A DNA stretch of 63,904 nucleotides from an uncultured Lachnospiraceae bacterium (GTDB lineage Bacteria; Bacillota; Clostridia; Lachnospirales; Lachnospiraceae). The notes beneath the pieces are model-generated. The model was not told the origin of the DNA. It did no database searches and worked only from the letters and a program-made list of their open reading frames with translations. The position numbers and the translations under genes were made by a program. Shown piece by piece: positions 50,868 to 59,575 of this stretch (the first letter of the stretch is position 1; each line of letters opens with the position of its first letter). Location of the stretch: assembly GCA_958428365.1 (NCBI GenBank), contig CAUAFT010000015.1, positions 1 through 63,904 on the forward strand. The letters run 5' to 3'.

Positions 50868-52262
50868 ATGAAGAATCTGACATTGAAAAATATAGCAGAT
50901 TGCTGCCATGGGACTTATTTTGGCGAAGAGAAAGACGCCGTAACCGAAGTGACGGGAGTTGTGATCGACAGCCGGAAGGTGGAAGCGGGCAACCTGTTTG
51001 TTGCGATAAAAGGAGAGCGGGTGGATGGTCATTCTTTCATTGATGCGGTCTTTTCCCAGGGAGCGGCTGCGGTTTTAGCAGAGCAGAAGCTGGAAGATCC
51101 GAAGGGGCCTTATATTCTGGTGGAGTCGACACAGCAGGCGTTGAAGGATCTGGCTGCTTTTTATCGAAGGGGGCTGGATATCCAGGTGGTGGGAATCACC
51201 GGAAGCGTGGGAAAGACCAGCACGAAGGAGATGATCGCCTCCGTTTTGGAGACACGGTATCGCGTGCTGAAAACAGCGGGGAATTTTAACAATGAGATCG
51301 GACTCCCCCTCACCATCTTCCGCCTGCGGGAGGAGGATGAGGTTGCCGTGCTGGAAATGGGAATCTCGGATTTTGGAGAGATGCACCGTCTGGCGGAGGT
51401 TGCAAGACCGGACGTCTGTGTCATTACCAATATCGGCGTCTGCCATCTGGAGAATCTGGGAGACCGGGACGGAGTCCTTCGGGCAAAGACGGAGATCTTT
51501 GATCACTTGAAAGAGGGCGGAACTGCCATTTTAAACGGCGAGGACGATAAGTTGGTCAGCGTGGATGAGGTCTGTGGAAAGAAACCGCTTTTTTATGGAA
51601 AGAGCGTGCAAAACGCAGGGGGAGAGAGGAACTTTATCTATGCTTCGGACATCCGGGACCTGGGACTGGAGGGCATGGAAGCCGTGCTGCATTTTCAGGA
51701 AGAGACGAGAAAGGTACGGATTCCGATTCCGGGAGAGCATAATGTCTTAAATGCCCTGGCGGGAGCCTGTGTGGGCGTGGAGTTGGGACTGACGGTGGAG
51801 GAAATCTGTAGTGGCATAGAGAAGGCACAGACCATAGGAGGAAGGACGAACCTGATCCATGCAGGGGAGCTTCTGATCATTGACGACTGTTACAATGCCA
51901 ATCCGGTGTCCATGAAGGCGGCTCTGGATGTGCTGGCAAAGGCGAAGGGCAGGAAGATCGCCGTGTTAGGAGATATGGGGGAGCTTGGAAAGGATGAAAA
52001 AAAGCTCCACTATGAAGTCGGAGCTTATGCTGCAAAAAAAGAATTGGACGCCCTGTTCTGCTGTGGAGCGCTCTCTGAGGAGATGAAAAGGGGAGCTTTG
52101 GAAGCAGGCGCCCAGGGCGAAGTCCTTCATTTTCTGAAAAAAGAGGAGCTGATGAAAGCCCTTGAAAACTATATGAAAGCGGGGGATACGATCTTAGTTA
52201 AGGCGTCCCACTTTATGGAGTTTTCAGATATTGTTCGTTCTCTTCAAGCATCTGTTCAATAA
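50868..52262 (+). CDS. murF: UDP-N-acetylmuramoyl-tripeptide--D-alanyl-D-alanine ligase
   Basis: A 464-residue Mur ligase from the ATG at 50868. The N-terminal domain has V-I-D-S-R-K-V and K-G-E-R-V-D-G-H; the central ATP domain has G-I-T-G-S-V-G-K-T-S-T-K-E, N-N-E-I-G-L-P-L-T and E-M-G-I; the late D-D-C-Y-N-A-N-P motif follows. It adds D-Ala-D-Ala to UDP-MurNAc-tripeptide in the cytoplasm. Adjacent to ddl as is common. Its last 50 bases overlap the 3' end of the convergent acyltransferase gene. Confidence 0.95.
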   Translation: MKNLTLKNIADCCHGTYFGEEKDAVTEVTGVVIDSRKVEAGNLFVAIKGERVDGHSFIDAVFSQGAAAVLAEQKLEDPKGPYILVESTQQALKDLAAFYRRGLDIQVVGITGSVGKTSTKEMIASVLETRYRVLKTAGNFNNEIGLPLTIFRLREEDEVAVLEMGISDFGEMHRLAEVARPDVCVITNIGVCHLENLGDRDGVLRAKTEIFDHLKEGGTAILNGEDDKLVSVDEVCGKKPLFYGKSVQNAGGERNFIYASDIRDLGLEGMEAVLHFQEETRKVRIPIPGEHNVLNALAGACVGVELGLTVEEICSGIEKAQTIGGRTNLIHAGELLIIDDCYNANPVSMKAALDVLAKAKGRKIAVLGDMGELGKDEKKLHYEVGAYAAKKELDALFCCGALSEEMKRGALEAGAQGEVLHFLKKEELMKALENYMKAGDTILVKASHFMEFSDIVRSLQASVQ

Positions 52263-52956
52263 CACATTTGGAATAAACGCCTAAGTGCTTCCTGGTATCG
52301 GCGTCCAGTTCTTCCGGGAGAATCGGTTTGCCGTACTGGAGGATCACATGGGTCTTTCTTAACAGAGGAGCCTGCGCCTCGTAGATGCCGCAGGAATTGG
52401 TGATGGCAATCGGAATAATCGGACAGCCGGTCTTTAAGGAGAGCTTGAAGCTGCCCTCTTTAAATGGCAGCAGTTCCTTTGGGTGGTTATTTCTCGTTCC
52501 CTCCGGGAAGATACAGACGGAGATGCCCCGTTTGATCTGATCGATCCCCTTTAGGATCATCTTCATGCCTTCCTTGATATCCGAACGGTTTAGGAACAGG
52601 CAGTAGAGCCGTTTCATCCAGATGGAGAGGATCGGGACCTTTTCTAAGGAGTCTTTGGAGACGTAGCCCGTCAGACCCGGACAGCGGGAGTAGGTTACCA
52701 GAATATCAAAATAGCTCTGGTGATTTGCGATGTAGAGTACCGCCTTATCCTTCGGTACGTTTTCCTCTCCGATCACCGTGATCTTTGTGCCGCAGAGGAA
52801 GAGGATCACCTTAAAAGCCCACTGTACGACCCGAAGGCTGGCGAGGTCGGAAGCCGGTTTGTTCCATTTTCCAACGATCCATAAAATACCTAGGACCGGA
52901 AGTCCCAGGATAAAAAACAAAAGTACAAATAAAAGAACAAGTATCAGTCGAATCAT
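52213..52956 (-). CDS. plsC: 1-acyl-sn-glycerol-3-phosphate acyltransferase
   Basis: A 247-residue protein from the ATG at 52954-52956 (AAAGGGG). An N-terminal membrane helix (about 3-25) is followed by the acyltransferase motifs N-H-Q-S-Y-F-D and F-P-E-G-T-R-N and a later P-I-I-P-I-A. It makes phosphatidic acid from lysophosphatidate. It is a lone gene facing murF and overlapping it tail to tail by 50 bases. Confidence 0.92.
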   Translation of the reverse strand: MIRLILVLLFVLLFFILGLPVLGILWIVGKWNKPASDLASLRVVQWAFKVILFLCGTKITVIGEENVPKDKAVLYIANHQSYFDILVTYSRCPGLTGYVSKDSLEKVPILSIWMKRLYCLFLNRSDIKEGMKMILKGIDQIKRGISVCIFPEGTRNNHPKELLPFKEGSFKLSLKTGCPIIPIAITNSCGIYEAQAPLLRKTHVILQYGKPILPEELDADTRKHLGVYSKCVIEQMLEENEQYLKTP

Positions 52957-53072
52957 GTGATTACCCCTTTGAAAATCAAATTTATCGAATTCATTATACA
53001 AATATGATGGAACAATTACAATAAAAAATGCATATTATTTCCATAGAACACAGAAAATGTAAGGGAATCTGC

Positions 53073-53492
53073 ATGGGAAAACGTAAAAAAATCCTCTGTC
53101 TGGGAATCCTCCTGATGCTCCTTGGAATCGCAAATTGCGGATGCGGGATCGAGGAAAAAAATGATAAGAAACTAAAAGATCTGGAATTTACGATCGTATC
53201 GGATCAGGAAGTGCCGGAGGAGCTTAATAAGATCATTTCGGAGAAAAGGAAGGATGAGATGAAGCTCACCTATATGACGGATGACAATTTGTACATAGTC
53301 CGGGGATACGGACAGCAAAAGACCGGAGGATACAGTATCAAGGTGAAGGAGCTGTATCAGGCGGAAAATGCGGTGTATCTGGACTCGGAGCTGGTGGGTC
53401 CGGGGGAGAATGACGTGACGGAAAAAGCCAAAAGTTATCCATATATAGTGTTAAAAACGGAAAAAACAGAAGATGTTGTGGTTTTTAAGTAA
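53073..53492 (+). CDS. Exported PrcB_C-like protein, possible lipoprotein
   Basis: A 139-residue protein from the ATG at 53073 (AAGGGAATC; modest site). A basic start and hydrophobic segment lead to I-A-N-C-G-C-G, which could be a lipobox although Asn before Cys is not ideal. The C-terminal part with R-G-Y-G-Q-Q-K-T-G-G-Y-S-I-K-V matches the PrcB C-terminal domain seen in protease-complex proteins. Probably extracellular and membrane-attached; role unknown. No protease gene is adjacent. Confidence 0.75.
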   Translation: MGKRKKILCLGILLMLLGIANCGCGIEEKNDKKLKDLEFTIVSDQEVPEELNKIISEKRKDEMKLTYMTDDNLYIVRGYGQQKTGGYSIKVKELYQAENAVYLDSELVGPGENDVTEKAKSYPYIVLKTEKTEDVVVFK

Positions 53493-53520
53493 AAAAATAG
53501 GAATTGGAAAGTTTTAGAGC

Positions 53521-53549
53521 TTGCAAAAAGTTCATTACTGTGATAAACT
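53521..53549 (+). promoter_or_regulatory. Promoter of veg
   Basis: TTGCAA (53521-53526), 17-base spacer, TAAACT (53544-53549). Confidence 0.65.
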
Positions 53550-53593
53550 AAAGTACACACAATGATGTTATTGTGGGTTAGGAGGAGAAAAAT

Positions 53594-53836
53594 ATGCAGC
53601 AGCAGGATCTAAACAGAGTCAGGGCTTCTGTTTCTTCGCAGTGTGGGAGCAAGGTAAAGATACAGCTTGACAGAGGAAGAAATAAGATTGACATTCAGGA
53701 AGGTGTCATTCAGGATGCATATCCGAGTGTATTCACCATTCTGGTGGACGACGAGAAGGATGAGAATCCTCCGCAGTTACTATCTTTTAGCTACACAGAT
53801 ATTATTACAAGAGATATTCGCATGAAATTGTGCTAA
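53594..53836 (+). CDS. veg: Veg protein
   Basis: An 80-residue protein, the usual Veg size, with R-V-R-A-S-V, G-S-K-V-K-I-Q-L-D-R-G-R-N-K and L-L-S-F-S-Y-T-D-I. Veg is an abundant Firmicute protein linked in Bacillus subtilis to biofilm gene control and to spore outgrowth. TAGGAGGAG precedes the ATG. It is followed by a terminator hairpin that also holds the ribosome site of the next gene. Confidence 0.93.
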   Translation: MQQQDLNRVRASVSSQCGSKVKIQLDRGRNKIDIQEGVIQDAYPSVFTILVDDEKDENPPQLLSFSYTDIITRDIRMKLC

Positions 53837-53847
53837 AACAGTATAAA

Positions 53848-53899
53848 ACTTCTTTGCTTGGAATAGAATTTACAAAAACCAAAGCAAAGGAGTTTTTTT
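53848..53899 (+). terminator. Terminator hairpin overlapping the ribosome site of the next gene
   Basis: The left arm (53848-53861) pairs with the right arm (53879-53893) with one bulge and one or two weak pairs, followed by seven T residues. The right arm contains AAAGGAG (53886-53892), and the T run is the spacer to the ATG at 53900. Confidence 0.8.
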
Positions 53900-55462
53900 A
53901 TGGAATTAAAGAAGAAGTATCTACATATGAGCCATGAAAAAGGACGGGCGACCAGTCAGATCACCCTTGACGATGACTATAATGTTCCGGAAAGCAAACC
54001 GGATATTATGCGTATTATAACCGTAAAAGGAGAGATCCATCTGGAGGAGACGAAGGTGGAGACCGGCAGAGTACAGCTTCGGGGAAGCCTTGGTTTTCAG
54101 GTACTCTACCGAAGCGACCAGGAGGGAAATGGAATTGCTTATCTGGAAGGAAGTATCCCCTTCACGGAGACCTTAAATCTGGATGGGGCGGAAGAATTTG
54201 ATCCGGTGAAGGTCAAGTGGGAGATCGAGGATCTGAATATCGGAATCATCAATTCCAGAAAACTGAGCATCCGTTCCCTGGTGGTGTTTACCGTGGTCAT
54301 GGATGAGATCAAGGATGAGGAGATCAGCTCCGCCATGGAGGATGAGGAGGACTATGAGGTCCGAAAGGAAAATGTGGAGGCGCTGCAGCTTGTGGCGGCA
54401 AAGAAGGATACCTGCCGTCTGAAAAACGAGGTGATCCTTCCCTCCAACAAGCCGAATATCCAGGAACTCCTCTGGAAAAATGTGGAGCTCCGGGGTCTGG
54501 ACAGCAGGATCATGGAGGACGCCATTCAGTTCAGCGGGGAGCTGATCCTCTATGTTCTCTACAGGGGAAATGAAGAGGAGGACCGATTGCAGTGGTTTGA
54601 GACCACGGTGCCATTACAGGGAGAGGTGGACTGCGGCGGATGCAGGGAGGATCTGGTCTCCTATGTGGGAGTGGACGATATCTCCTTTGAGGTGGAGGTG
54701 AGACCGGATTACGACGGGGAGGAACGGATGCTGAACGTGGACGCGGTGGCGGATCTGGATATCAAGCTCTGGGAGGAAGAAGAGTTTGAAATGTTAAGGG
54801 ATGTCTATTCCTTGAAGGAAGAGCTGGAACCGGTCTTTGAGGACATTGTATTTGAAAAGCTCCTGATGAAAAACAATGCCAAGTGCCGGGCGGCGGAGCG
54901 CTTACAATTAGATGAAAACCAGGAAAATATTCTGCAGGTCTGCTGTGCCCAGGGCAGTGTACAGATCGATGCCCATGAGATCTCCGGAAATGGGGTCTAT
55001 GTGGAGGGAACCGTGGCGGTGGAGCTGCTCTATATCACCACGGACGATGAGATGCCTCTTGGCTCCATCAAGGGATTCCTTCCTTTCCATCAGACTATCG
55101 AGGTGCCGGGAATTGAGGCGGACAGCCGCTATGAGCTGGAGAGCGGACTGGACCAGCTCACCACCATTCTGATCGACAATACCCAGGTGGAGATCAAGGC
55201 AGTGATCGACTTAAACCTCATTGCCTTTTCCACTAAGAACCGGAAAAAATTGCAGGAGATCAACAAAAAGGAGACGGATTACGAGAGCTTACAGAAGATT
55301 CCGGGTCTGGTGGGCTACATCGTCAAGGAGGGAGACGAGATCTGGAATATTGCAAAAGAGAACCATACCACAGTTCGGGAGATCATGATGACCAACGAGT
55401 TATCCTCCGATCAGGTCAGAAAAGGGGATAAATTATTGATCGTAAAATCCATGGGCGACTGA
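53900..55462 (+). CDS. sipL: SipL-like spore coat morphogenesis protein (DUF3794 + LysM)
   Basis: A 520-residue protein: several DUF3794/SPOCS repeats (about 30-460) and a C-terminal LysM domain (about 473-517: G-Y-I-V-K-E-G-D-E-I-W-N-I-A-K). Length and layout match SipL of Clostridioides difficile, which binds SpoIVA and is needed to assemble the spore coat around the forespore. Start ATG 53900 uses AAAGGAG in the preceding terminator stem. Its presence supports a spore-forming host, in agreement with spoIIID at 62975. Sequence-level orthology is inferred from architecture. Confidence 0.85.
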   Translation: MELKKKYLHMSHEKGRATSQITLDDDYNVPESKPDIMRIITVKGEIHLEETKVETGRVQLRGSLGFQVLYRSDQEGNGIAYLEGSIPFTETLNLDGAEEFDPVKVKWEIEDLNIGIINSRKLSIRSLVVFTVVMDEIKDEEISSAMEDEEDYEVRKENVEALQLVAAKKDTCRLKNEVILPSNKPNIQELLWKNVELRGLDSRIMEDAIQFSGELILYVLYRGNEEEDRLQWFETTVPLQGEVDCGGCREDLVSYVGVDDISFEVEVRPDYDGEERMLNVDAVADLDIKLWEEEEFEMLRDVYSLKEELEPVFEDIVFEKLLMKNNAKCRAAERLQLDENQENILQVCCAQGSVQIDAHEISGNGVYVEGTVAVELLYITTDDEMPLGSIKGFLPFHQTIEVPGIEADSRYELESGLDQLTTILIDNTQVEIKAVIDLNLIAFSTKNRKKLQEINKKETDYESLQKIPGLVGYIVKEGDEIWNIAKENHTTVREIMMTNELSSDQVRKGDKLLIVKSMGD

Positions 55463-55495
55463 ATGTTGAAAAGTTTATGAAAAAGCTGGAATTGG

Positions 55496-55524
55496 TTGAA
55501 AAGCCATTTTCAGAATGCTATACT
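55496..55524 (+). promoter_or_regulatory. Sigma-A promoter of NlpC/P60 gene
   Basis: TTGAAA (55496-55501), 17-base spacer, TATACT (55519-55524). Confidence 0.75.
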
Positions 55525-55568
55525 TAATGCGGCAGTATTAACCAGAGAAACAAAAAGGGAGAGAACAG

Positions 55569-56780
55569 ATGAGAAGACTACATAGAAAAGCACAGGCAGT
55601 ATGCGTGGCGGCACTTGTAGCGGCACTCACTATCGGAAGTTCGGATACGGTCTACGCCACTTCCTCGGCGCAGAGTAAGAAGTCGGAGGCTGAGAAGAAC
55701 TTAAATGACGTCAATAACAAGATCGACAGTCTGGAAGACAAGAAGGAGGAGCTTCAAAGCGAGATCGATTCTACGAATGAAGAACTTGTCAACCTGCTGG
55801 TGGATGTTGGCATCCTGGAGGATGAGATAGAGCAGAACCAGAAAAAATTAGAGCAGGTAACGGAGGATCTGGAACAGGCGAAGGAGGAAGAGGAGAAACA
55901 GTACAATACGATGAAAAAGCGTATCAAGTTCATGTATGAGAGCGGCGATACGGCAATGCTTTCTTCGATCCTGGAGTCCAAGAGTATGGCGGATCTTCTG
56001 AACCGGGTGGAATATGTCAACCAGGTCTATGATTATGACAGGAACCTGTTAGATAATTATGAAAAGACCAGAAAAGAAGTGGAAGATCTGAAGGTGCAGG
56101 TGGAGGATGAAAAGATGGAGCTTGCTACCGCCCAGGATACGCTGAAGCAGCAGCAGAAGCAGTTGGAATCCACCATGGCGTCCTTGAAGAGCAAACAGGC
56201 GGATGCAGAGACGCAGATTGCAAACGCCAAGAGTCTTGCCAGCGAGTATAAGAAGACTATTTCGGAACAAAACCAGATCATTCAAACAGCAGCGGCGAAT
56301 GCCGCTAAGAGCAATGCTTCCAGTGGAAGTTCTGCCGGAGGAAGTTCCGGTGGCGGCAGTTCTTCCACAGGAGATACATCCGGCGGTTCCACAGGAGGTT
56401 CTACCGGAAACCTGAATCCGTCTTACAGTACCGGTGTCAGCGGTTCGGACGTGGTAAGCTATGCCTTGCAGTTTGTTGGCAATCCATATGTCTGGGGAGG
56501 AAAGGATCCGAATACCGGAGCGGACTGCAGTGGATTTACAAGCTATGTCTATGCTCATTTTGGCATCAGTATTCCGAGTTATTCCGGGGCACAGAGAAGC
56601 TGTGGAAAAGAGGTCAGCTATTCCAACGCACAGCCGGGAGATCTGATCTGTTATGCAGGTCATGTGGCGATTTATATGGGAAACGGGCAGATCGTCCATG
56701 CAAAGGGAACGGCGTATGGTATCGTGGCGTATGACAATGCCACCTATAAAACTATCATTTCAGTCAGAAGAGTATTATAA
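55569..56780 (+). CDS. Secreted coiled-coil NlpC/P60 peptidoglycan hydrolase
   Basis: A 403-residue protein with a signal peptide (about 1-30, ending V-Y-A-T-S), a long coiled coil (about 35-240) of the CwlO/PcsB type, a Ser/Gly/Thr-rich linker (about 245-285) and a C-terminal NlpC/P60 domain with catalytic Cys in G-A-D-C-S-G-F, His in G-H-V-A-I-Y and a further His in I-V-H-A. It cuts peptide stems in the cell wall, probably controlled through the coiled coil by FtsEX-like partners. It has its own promoter and terminator. Confidence 0.93.
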   Translation: MRRLHRKAQAVCVAALVAALTIGSSDTVYATSSAQSKKSEAEKNLNDVNNKIDSLEDKKEELQSEIDSTNEELVNLLVDVGILEDEIEQNQKKLEQVTEDLEQAKEEEEKQYNTMKKRIKFMYESGDTAMLSSILESKSMADLLNRVEYVNQVYDYDRNLLDNYEKTRKEVEDLKVQVEDEKMELATAQDTLKQQQKQLESTMASLKSKQADAETQIANAKSLASEYKKTISEQNQIIQTAAANAAKSNASSGSSAGGSSGGGSSSTGDTSGGSTGGSTGNLNPSYSTGVSGSDVVSYALQFVGNPYVWGGKDPNTGADCSGFTSYVYAHFGISIPSYSGAQRSCGKEVSYSNAQPGDLICYAGHVAIYMGNGQIVHAKGTAYGIVAYDNATYKTIISVRRVL

Positions 56781-56830
56781 GATCTCATTTTGCGGGCGAT
56801 GTACCGGCATGAGTATTTGATTTTAGAGAA

Positions 56831-56861
56831 AAAGGAAGCGTCAAAAGCGCTTTCTTTTTTG
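56831..56861 (+). terminator. Rho-independent terminator after NlpC/P60 gene
   Basis: GGAAGCG (56834-56840) pairs with CGCTTTC (56848-56854), followed by TTTTTT. Confidence 0.8.
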
Positions 56862-56862
56862 T

Positions 56863-57010
56863 GATATGGGAAATTCCGACGGAATTTTCTATATCATAAA
56901 AAAGCTTCGCGAAGATGCGCATTCGCACAAGCGGAATTTGCCGCAAGCGACTGTGCTCCGTTTGATGAGGATGTGTATTCGCGGTAGTGTGCGGAGCGCA
57001 CGTTGCTTTA
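56863..57010. repeat. Interspersed structured repeat D, copy 3
   Basis: A head hairpin (56863-56877 with 56881-56895; G-U pairs) is followed by GATGCGCATTCGCACAAGCG, very close to copy 2, and a second hairpin GTGCTCCG / CGGAGCGCAC. It lies between two transcription units and has no coding content. Confidence 0.75.
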
Positions 57011-57061
57011 TATATTGGATTTTATTGATAGAAAATCTCGAATATCCCCCGTTCTCCCTCC

Positions 57062-57090
57062 TTGTAAGTGAAAATATGGAGTGTTATAAT
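57062..57090 (+). promoter_or_regulatory. Sigma-A promoter of yqeY
   Basis: TTGTAA (57062-57067), 17-base spacer, TATAAT (57085-57090). Confidence 0.75.
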
Positions 57091-57128
57091 AAGGACAGTG
57101 TGAAAATCGATATAAGGAGGACTGAACT

Positions 57129-57566
57129 ATGCAGATGGAACAGTTACAAAAAGATATGATAGCAGCCATGAAGGCAAAGGATAAACCGAGAAAAGAGGCG
57201 ATCTCCTCTCTGGTATCCGCTGTAAAAAAAGCAGCGATCGATGAGGGATGCCGTGACGATATCAAAGAAGAGTTAGTGGACCGTGTCATTTTAAAAGAGT
57301 TAAAGACAGCAAAGGAACAGGTGGATACCTGCCCGGCAGAGAGGGAGGATCTGAAGGCGGAATATCAGTTCCGTTACGAGGTGATCAGCGAATACGCGCC
57401 ATCTCTGATGGGAGAGGAAGAGATCCGCAGCTTTATCATGGAAAAATTTGCAGACGTGGTGGCTTCTAAGAACAAGGGCATGGTCATGAAAAATGTAATG
57501 CCGGAGTTAAAGGGCAAGGCAGACGGAAAGCTGATCAACCAGGTGGTGGCAGAGCTCTGCAAATAA
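57129..57566 (+). CDS. yqeY: GatB/YqeY domain protein
   Basis: A 145-residue helical protein of normal YqeY size: D-M-I-A-A-M-K-A-K-D-K, the A-E-R-E-D-L-K-A-E-Y region, and the C-terminal G-M-V-M-K-N-V-M-P-E-L-K-G-K-A-D-G-K-L-I-N. It resembles the tail domain of the tRNA amidotransferase subunit GatB, but a stand-alone YqeY has no proven catalytic role. GGAGG lies eight bases before the ATG. The following gene is 11 bases away. Confidence 0.93.
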   Translation: MQMEQLQKDMIAAMKAKDKPRKEAISSLVSAVKKAAIDEGCRDDIKEELVDRVILKELKTAKEQVDTCPAEREDLKAEYQFRYEVISEYAPSLMGEEEIRSFIMEKFADVVASKNKGMVMKNVMPELKGKADGKLINQVVAELCK

Positions 57567-57577
57567 GAGGAAGAGGG

Positions 57578-58243
57578 ATGAGAAAGCAGATTGCGGTGAT
57601 CCTGGGTATTCTGGCGATCTCGGCAGCCTTGATCTTCGCGGCGTCATTCTATGGAAACAGGAATCAGTTCGTGTTTTCGGAGCATCTGGAGGATGCGGTC
57701 TTTACGCTGGACGGCAGGGAATATTCCCTGCATGAGATGGCGTATTATATTGCCAGGCAGGAGTATCAGATTGAGGAACAGGCGAAGATCTATGACGCGG
57801 AGGATACGAATAAGTACTGGGCGCTCCATATCAATGGGAAGTTTGTGCGCCTGAGGGGGAAAGAAAACGCAAAGGATGCGGCGATTCACGATATGCTTCT
57901 GTATATGGAGGCAGAGAAACAGGGAATCGTCCTGGATGAAGAGGAGAAGCAGTATGCAGAGAATGCAGCGTCGGACCTCTGTTACGATCTGGGCGAGGAG
58001 CAGATGGAACGGGCGGAGCTTACGGAGGAAAGCATCTATGCGATGACAGAACGGGCAGCCCTTGCGGAAAAATATCAGGAGATGCTGGCAGAAGAAAATG
58101 ACCGGAATTTTGGAGCCTTTGATTACAGCGGAACGGCATATAAAGAGATGCTGAAGGAACATGAGCTGGAAGTAAATGAGGATCTCTGGGAGGATGTGCC
58201 ATTTGGAAATGTGGCGTACAACCACAGATTTGAAAGCAGATAA
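57578..58243 (+). CDS. Membrane-anchored SurA-N-like protein without PPIase domain
   Basis: A 221-residue protein with an N-terminal membrane anchor or signal (about 5-25), then a helical domain with D-A-V-F-T-L-D-G-R-E-Y-S-L-H-E-M-A-Y-Y-I, resembling the N-terminal chaperone part of SurA/PrsA-type foldases, but no parvulin domain follows. Likely extracytoplasmic. A role in protein folding is only an analogy. In an operon with yqeY. Ends before a short hairpin repeat. Confidence 0.7.
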   Translation: MRKQIAVILGILAISAALIFAASFYGNRNQFVFSEHLEDAVFTLDGREYSLHEMAYYIARQEYQIEEQAKIYDAEDTNKYWALHINGKFVRLRGKENAKDAAIHDMLLYMEAEKQGIVLDEEEKQYAENAASDLCYDLGEEQMERAELTEESIYAMTERAALAEKYQEMLAEENDRNFGAFDYSGTAYKEMLKEHELEVNEDLWEDVPFGNVAYNHRFESR

Positions 58244-58279
58244 GCATTCCCCCGCTTCAAGTCGCGCAGCGATCTGCGT

Positions 58280-58320
58280 TTATGAGTATGTAGAAAAGCG
58301 GAATGGAAACGTCCGCTTTA
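58280..58320. repeat. Short hairpin repeat E, copy 2
   Basis: AAAGCGGA (58295-58302) with TCCGCTTT (58312-58319) around ATGGAAACG, and the TATGAGTATG-like 5' flank shared with the copy at 44445. It ends about 20 bases before the map start codon. Confidence 0.7.
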
Positions 58321-58339
58321 CGAATGAAAGGACAGGAAA

Positions 58340-59209
58340 TTGAAGATTGGAAGAAATGATCCCTGCTGGTGCGGCAGTGGAAGGAAGTATAAAGCATGTC
58401 ATCAGAATTTTGATGAAAAAATAGAGCAGTTCAGAAGCGAGGGACACAAGGTGCCTCCTCACAAGATCATAAAGACGCCGTCTATGGTGGCGGGAATGAA
58501 GGCGAGTGCGGCAATTAATATCGCCGTTCTGGATTATGTGGCAGAGCATATCCGGGCAGGTATGACCACGGAGGAGATCGACAAAATGGTCTATGAGCGG
58601 ACCACAGCCATGGGAGGAATCCCTGCGCCTTTGCACTATCAGGGATTTCCGAAAAGTGTGTGTACCTCCATCAATGAACAGGTCTGCCATGGGATCCCGT
58701 CGGAGGAGGACGTGTTACAGGAGGGGGATATCGTCAATGTGGATTGCTCCACGATTTTAAACGGTTATTTTTCCGATTCATCCAGAATGTTCTGTATTGG
58801 AGAAGTTTCCCCAGAGAAAAAGCGTCTGGTGGAGGTGACCAGGGAGTGCGTACAAAAGGGTCTGGAACAGGTGAAGCCATGGGGATTTTTAGGAGATATG
58901 GGACAGGCGGTGCACGATCATGCCTACGCCAATGGCTACACGGTGGTCCGGGAGATCGGCGGACACGGGATCGGTCTGGAATTTCATGAAGAGCCATGGG
59001 TGGGCTACAATTCCAAGGCGGGAACCGAGATGCTGATGGCGCCGGGAATGGTCTTTACCATAGAGCCTATGGTGAATATGGGAAAAGCCGATATCTTTGT
59101 GGATGATGAAAACGATTGGACGGTCTATACCCAGGATGGAAAACCAAGCGCCCAGTGGGAGGTCATGGTGTTGGTGACGGAGGACGGATACGAGATCCTG
59201 TCCTATTAA
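58340..59209 (+). CDS. map: Type I methionine aminopeptidase with SEC-C metal-binding motif
   Basis: A 289-residue protein starting at TTG 58340 (AAAGGA upstream). The N-terminus carries a SEC-C motif: N-D-P-C-W-C-G-S-G-R-K-Y-K-A-C-H. The rest is the peptidase: metal-binding residues appear as D-C-S-T (in N-V-D-C), D-S-S-R-M-F, G-G-H-G-I-G, E-P-M-V and the late E-V-M. It removes the initiator Met from new proteins. The SEC-C extension is known in some clostridial and other Map proteins and may bind zinc or the ribosome. Confidence 0.93.
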   Translation: MKIGRNDPCWCGSGRKYKACHQNFDEKIEQFRSEGHKVPPHKIIKTPSMVAGMKASAAINIAVLDYVAEHIRAGMTTEEIDKMVYERTTAMGGIPAPLHYQGFPKSVCTSINEQVCHGIPSEEDVLQEGDIVNVDCSTILNGYFSDSSRMFCIGEVSPEKKRLVEVTRECVQKGLEQVKPWGFLGDMGQAVHDHAYANGYTVVREIGGHGIGLEFHEEPWVGYNSKAGTEMLMAPGMVFTIEPMVNMGKADIFVDDENDWTVYTQDGKPSAQWEVMVLVTEDGYEILSY

Positions 59210-59318
59210 TCAGATCAGAGTCTGCATACGGACAGATGATGAATCGAAAGAGCTGATTCGTGAAAAAACCAGGAAAGAAATCAGGAAAGATACTAGAAAA
59301 TAGACCAGGAGAGAATAG

Positions 59319-59492
59319 ATGTTTGAGAGAATTGACTATACGGTAGAACGCATAGACGGCGACTATGCTTATCTGCGCCGGGATGAAAGACCGGAAGAAG
59401 AACCAAAGTGTGTTGCAAGAGCCTTGCTCCCGGCGCAGATCCGGGAGGGAAGCCGTTTGAAATACGAGATGATGCAGTACGAAATACTTTAG
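59319..59492 (+). CDS. DUF3006-like small protein
   Basis: A 57-residue frame with AGGAGA eight bases ahead of its ATG. The sequence R-I-D-Y-T-V-E-R-I-D-G-D-Y-A-Y-L-R followed by A-L-L-P-A-Q-I-R-E-G fits the short DUF3006 pattern (a small beta-barrel-like protein). Function unknown. It lies between map and the MGMT-like gene in the same direction. Confidence 0.72.
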   Translation: MFERIDYTVERIDGDYAYLRRDERPEEEPKCVARALLPAQIREGSRLKYEMMQYEIL

Positions 59493-59575
59493 CACATCGG
59501 CTTCAACACCGCGCAGCGGCGTATCTGCCAAAGATATCTGCATAGAAAATGCTTATGCATGACAGGGTGAATGCC

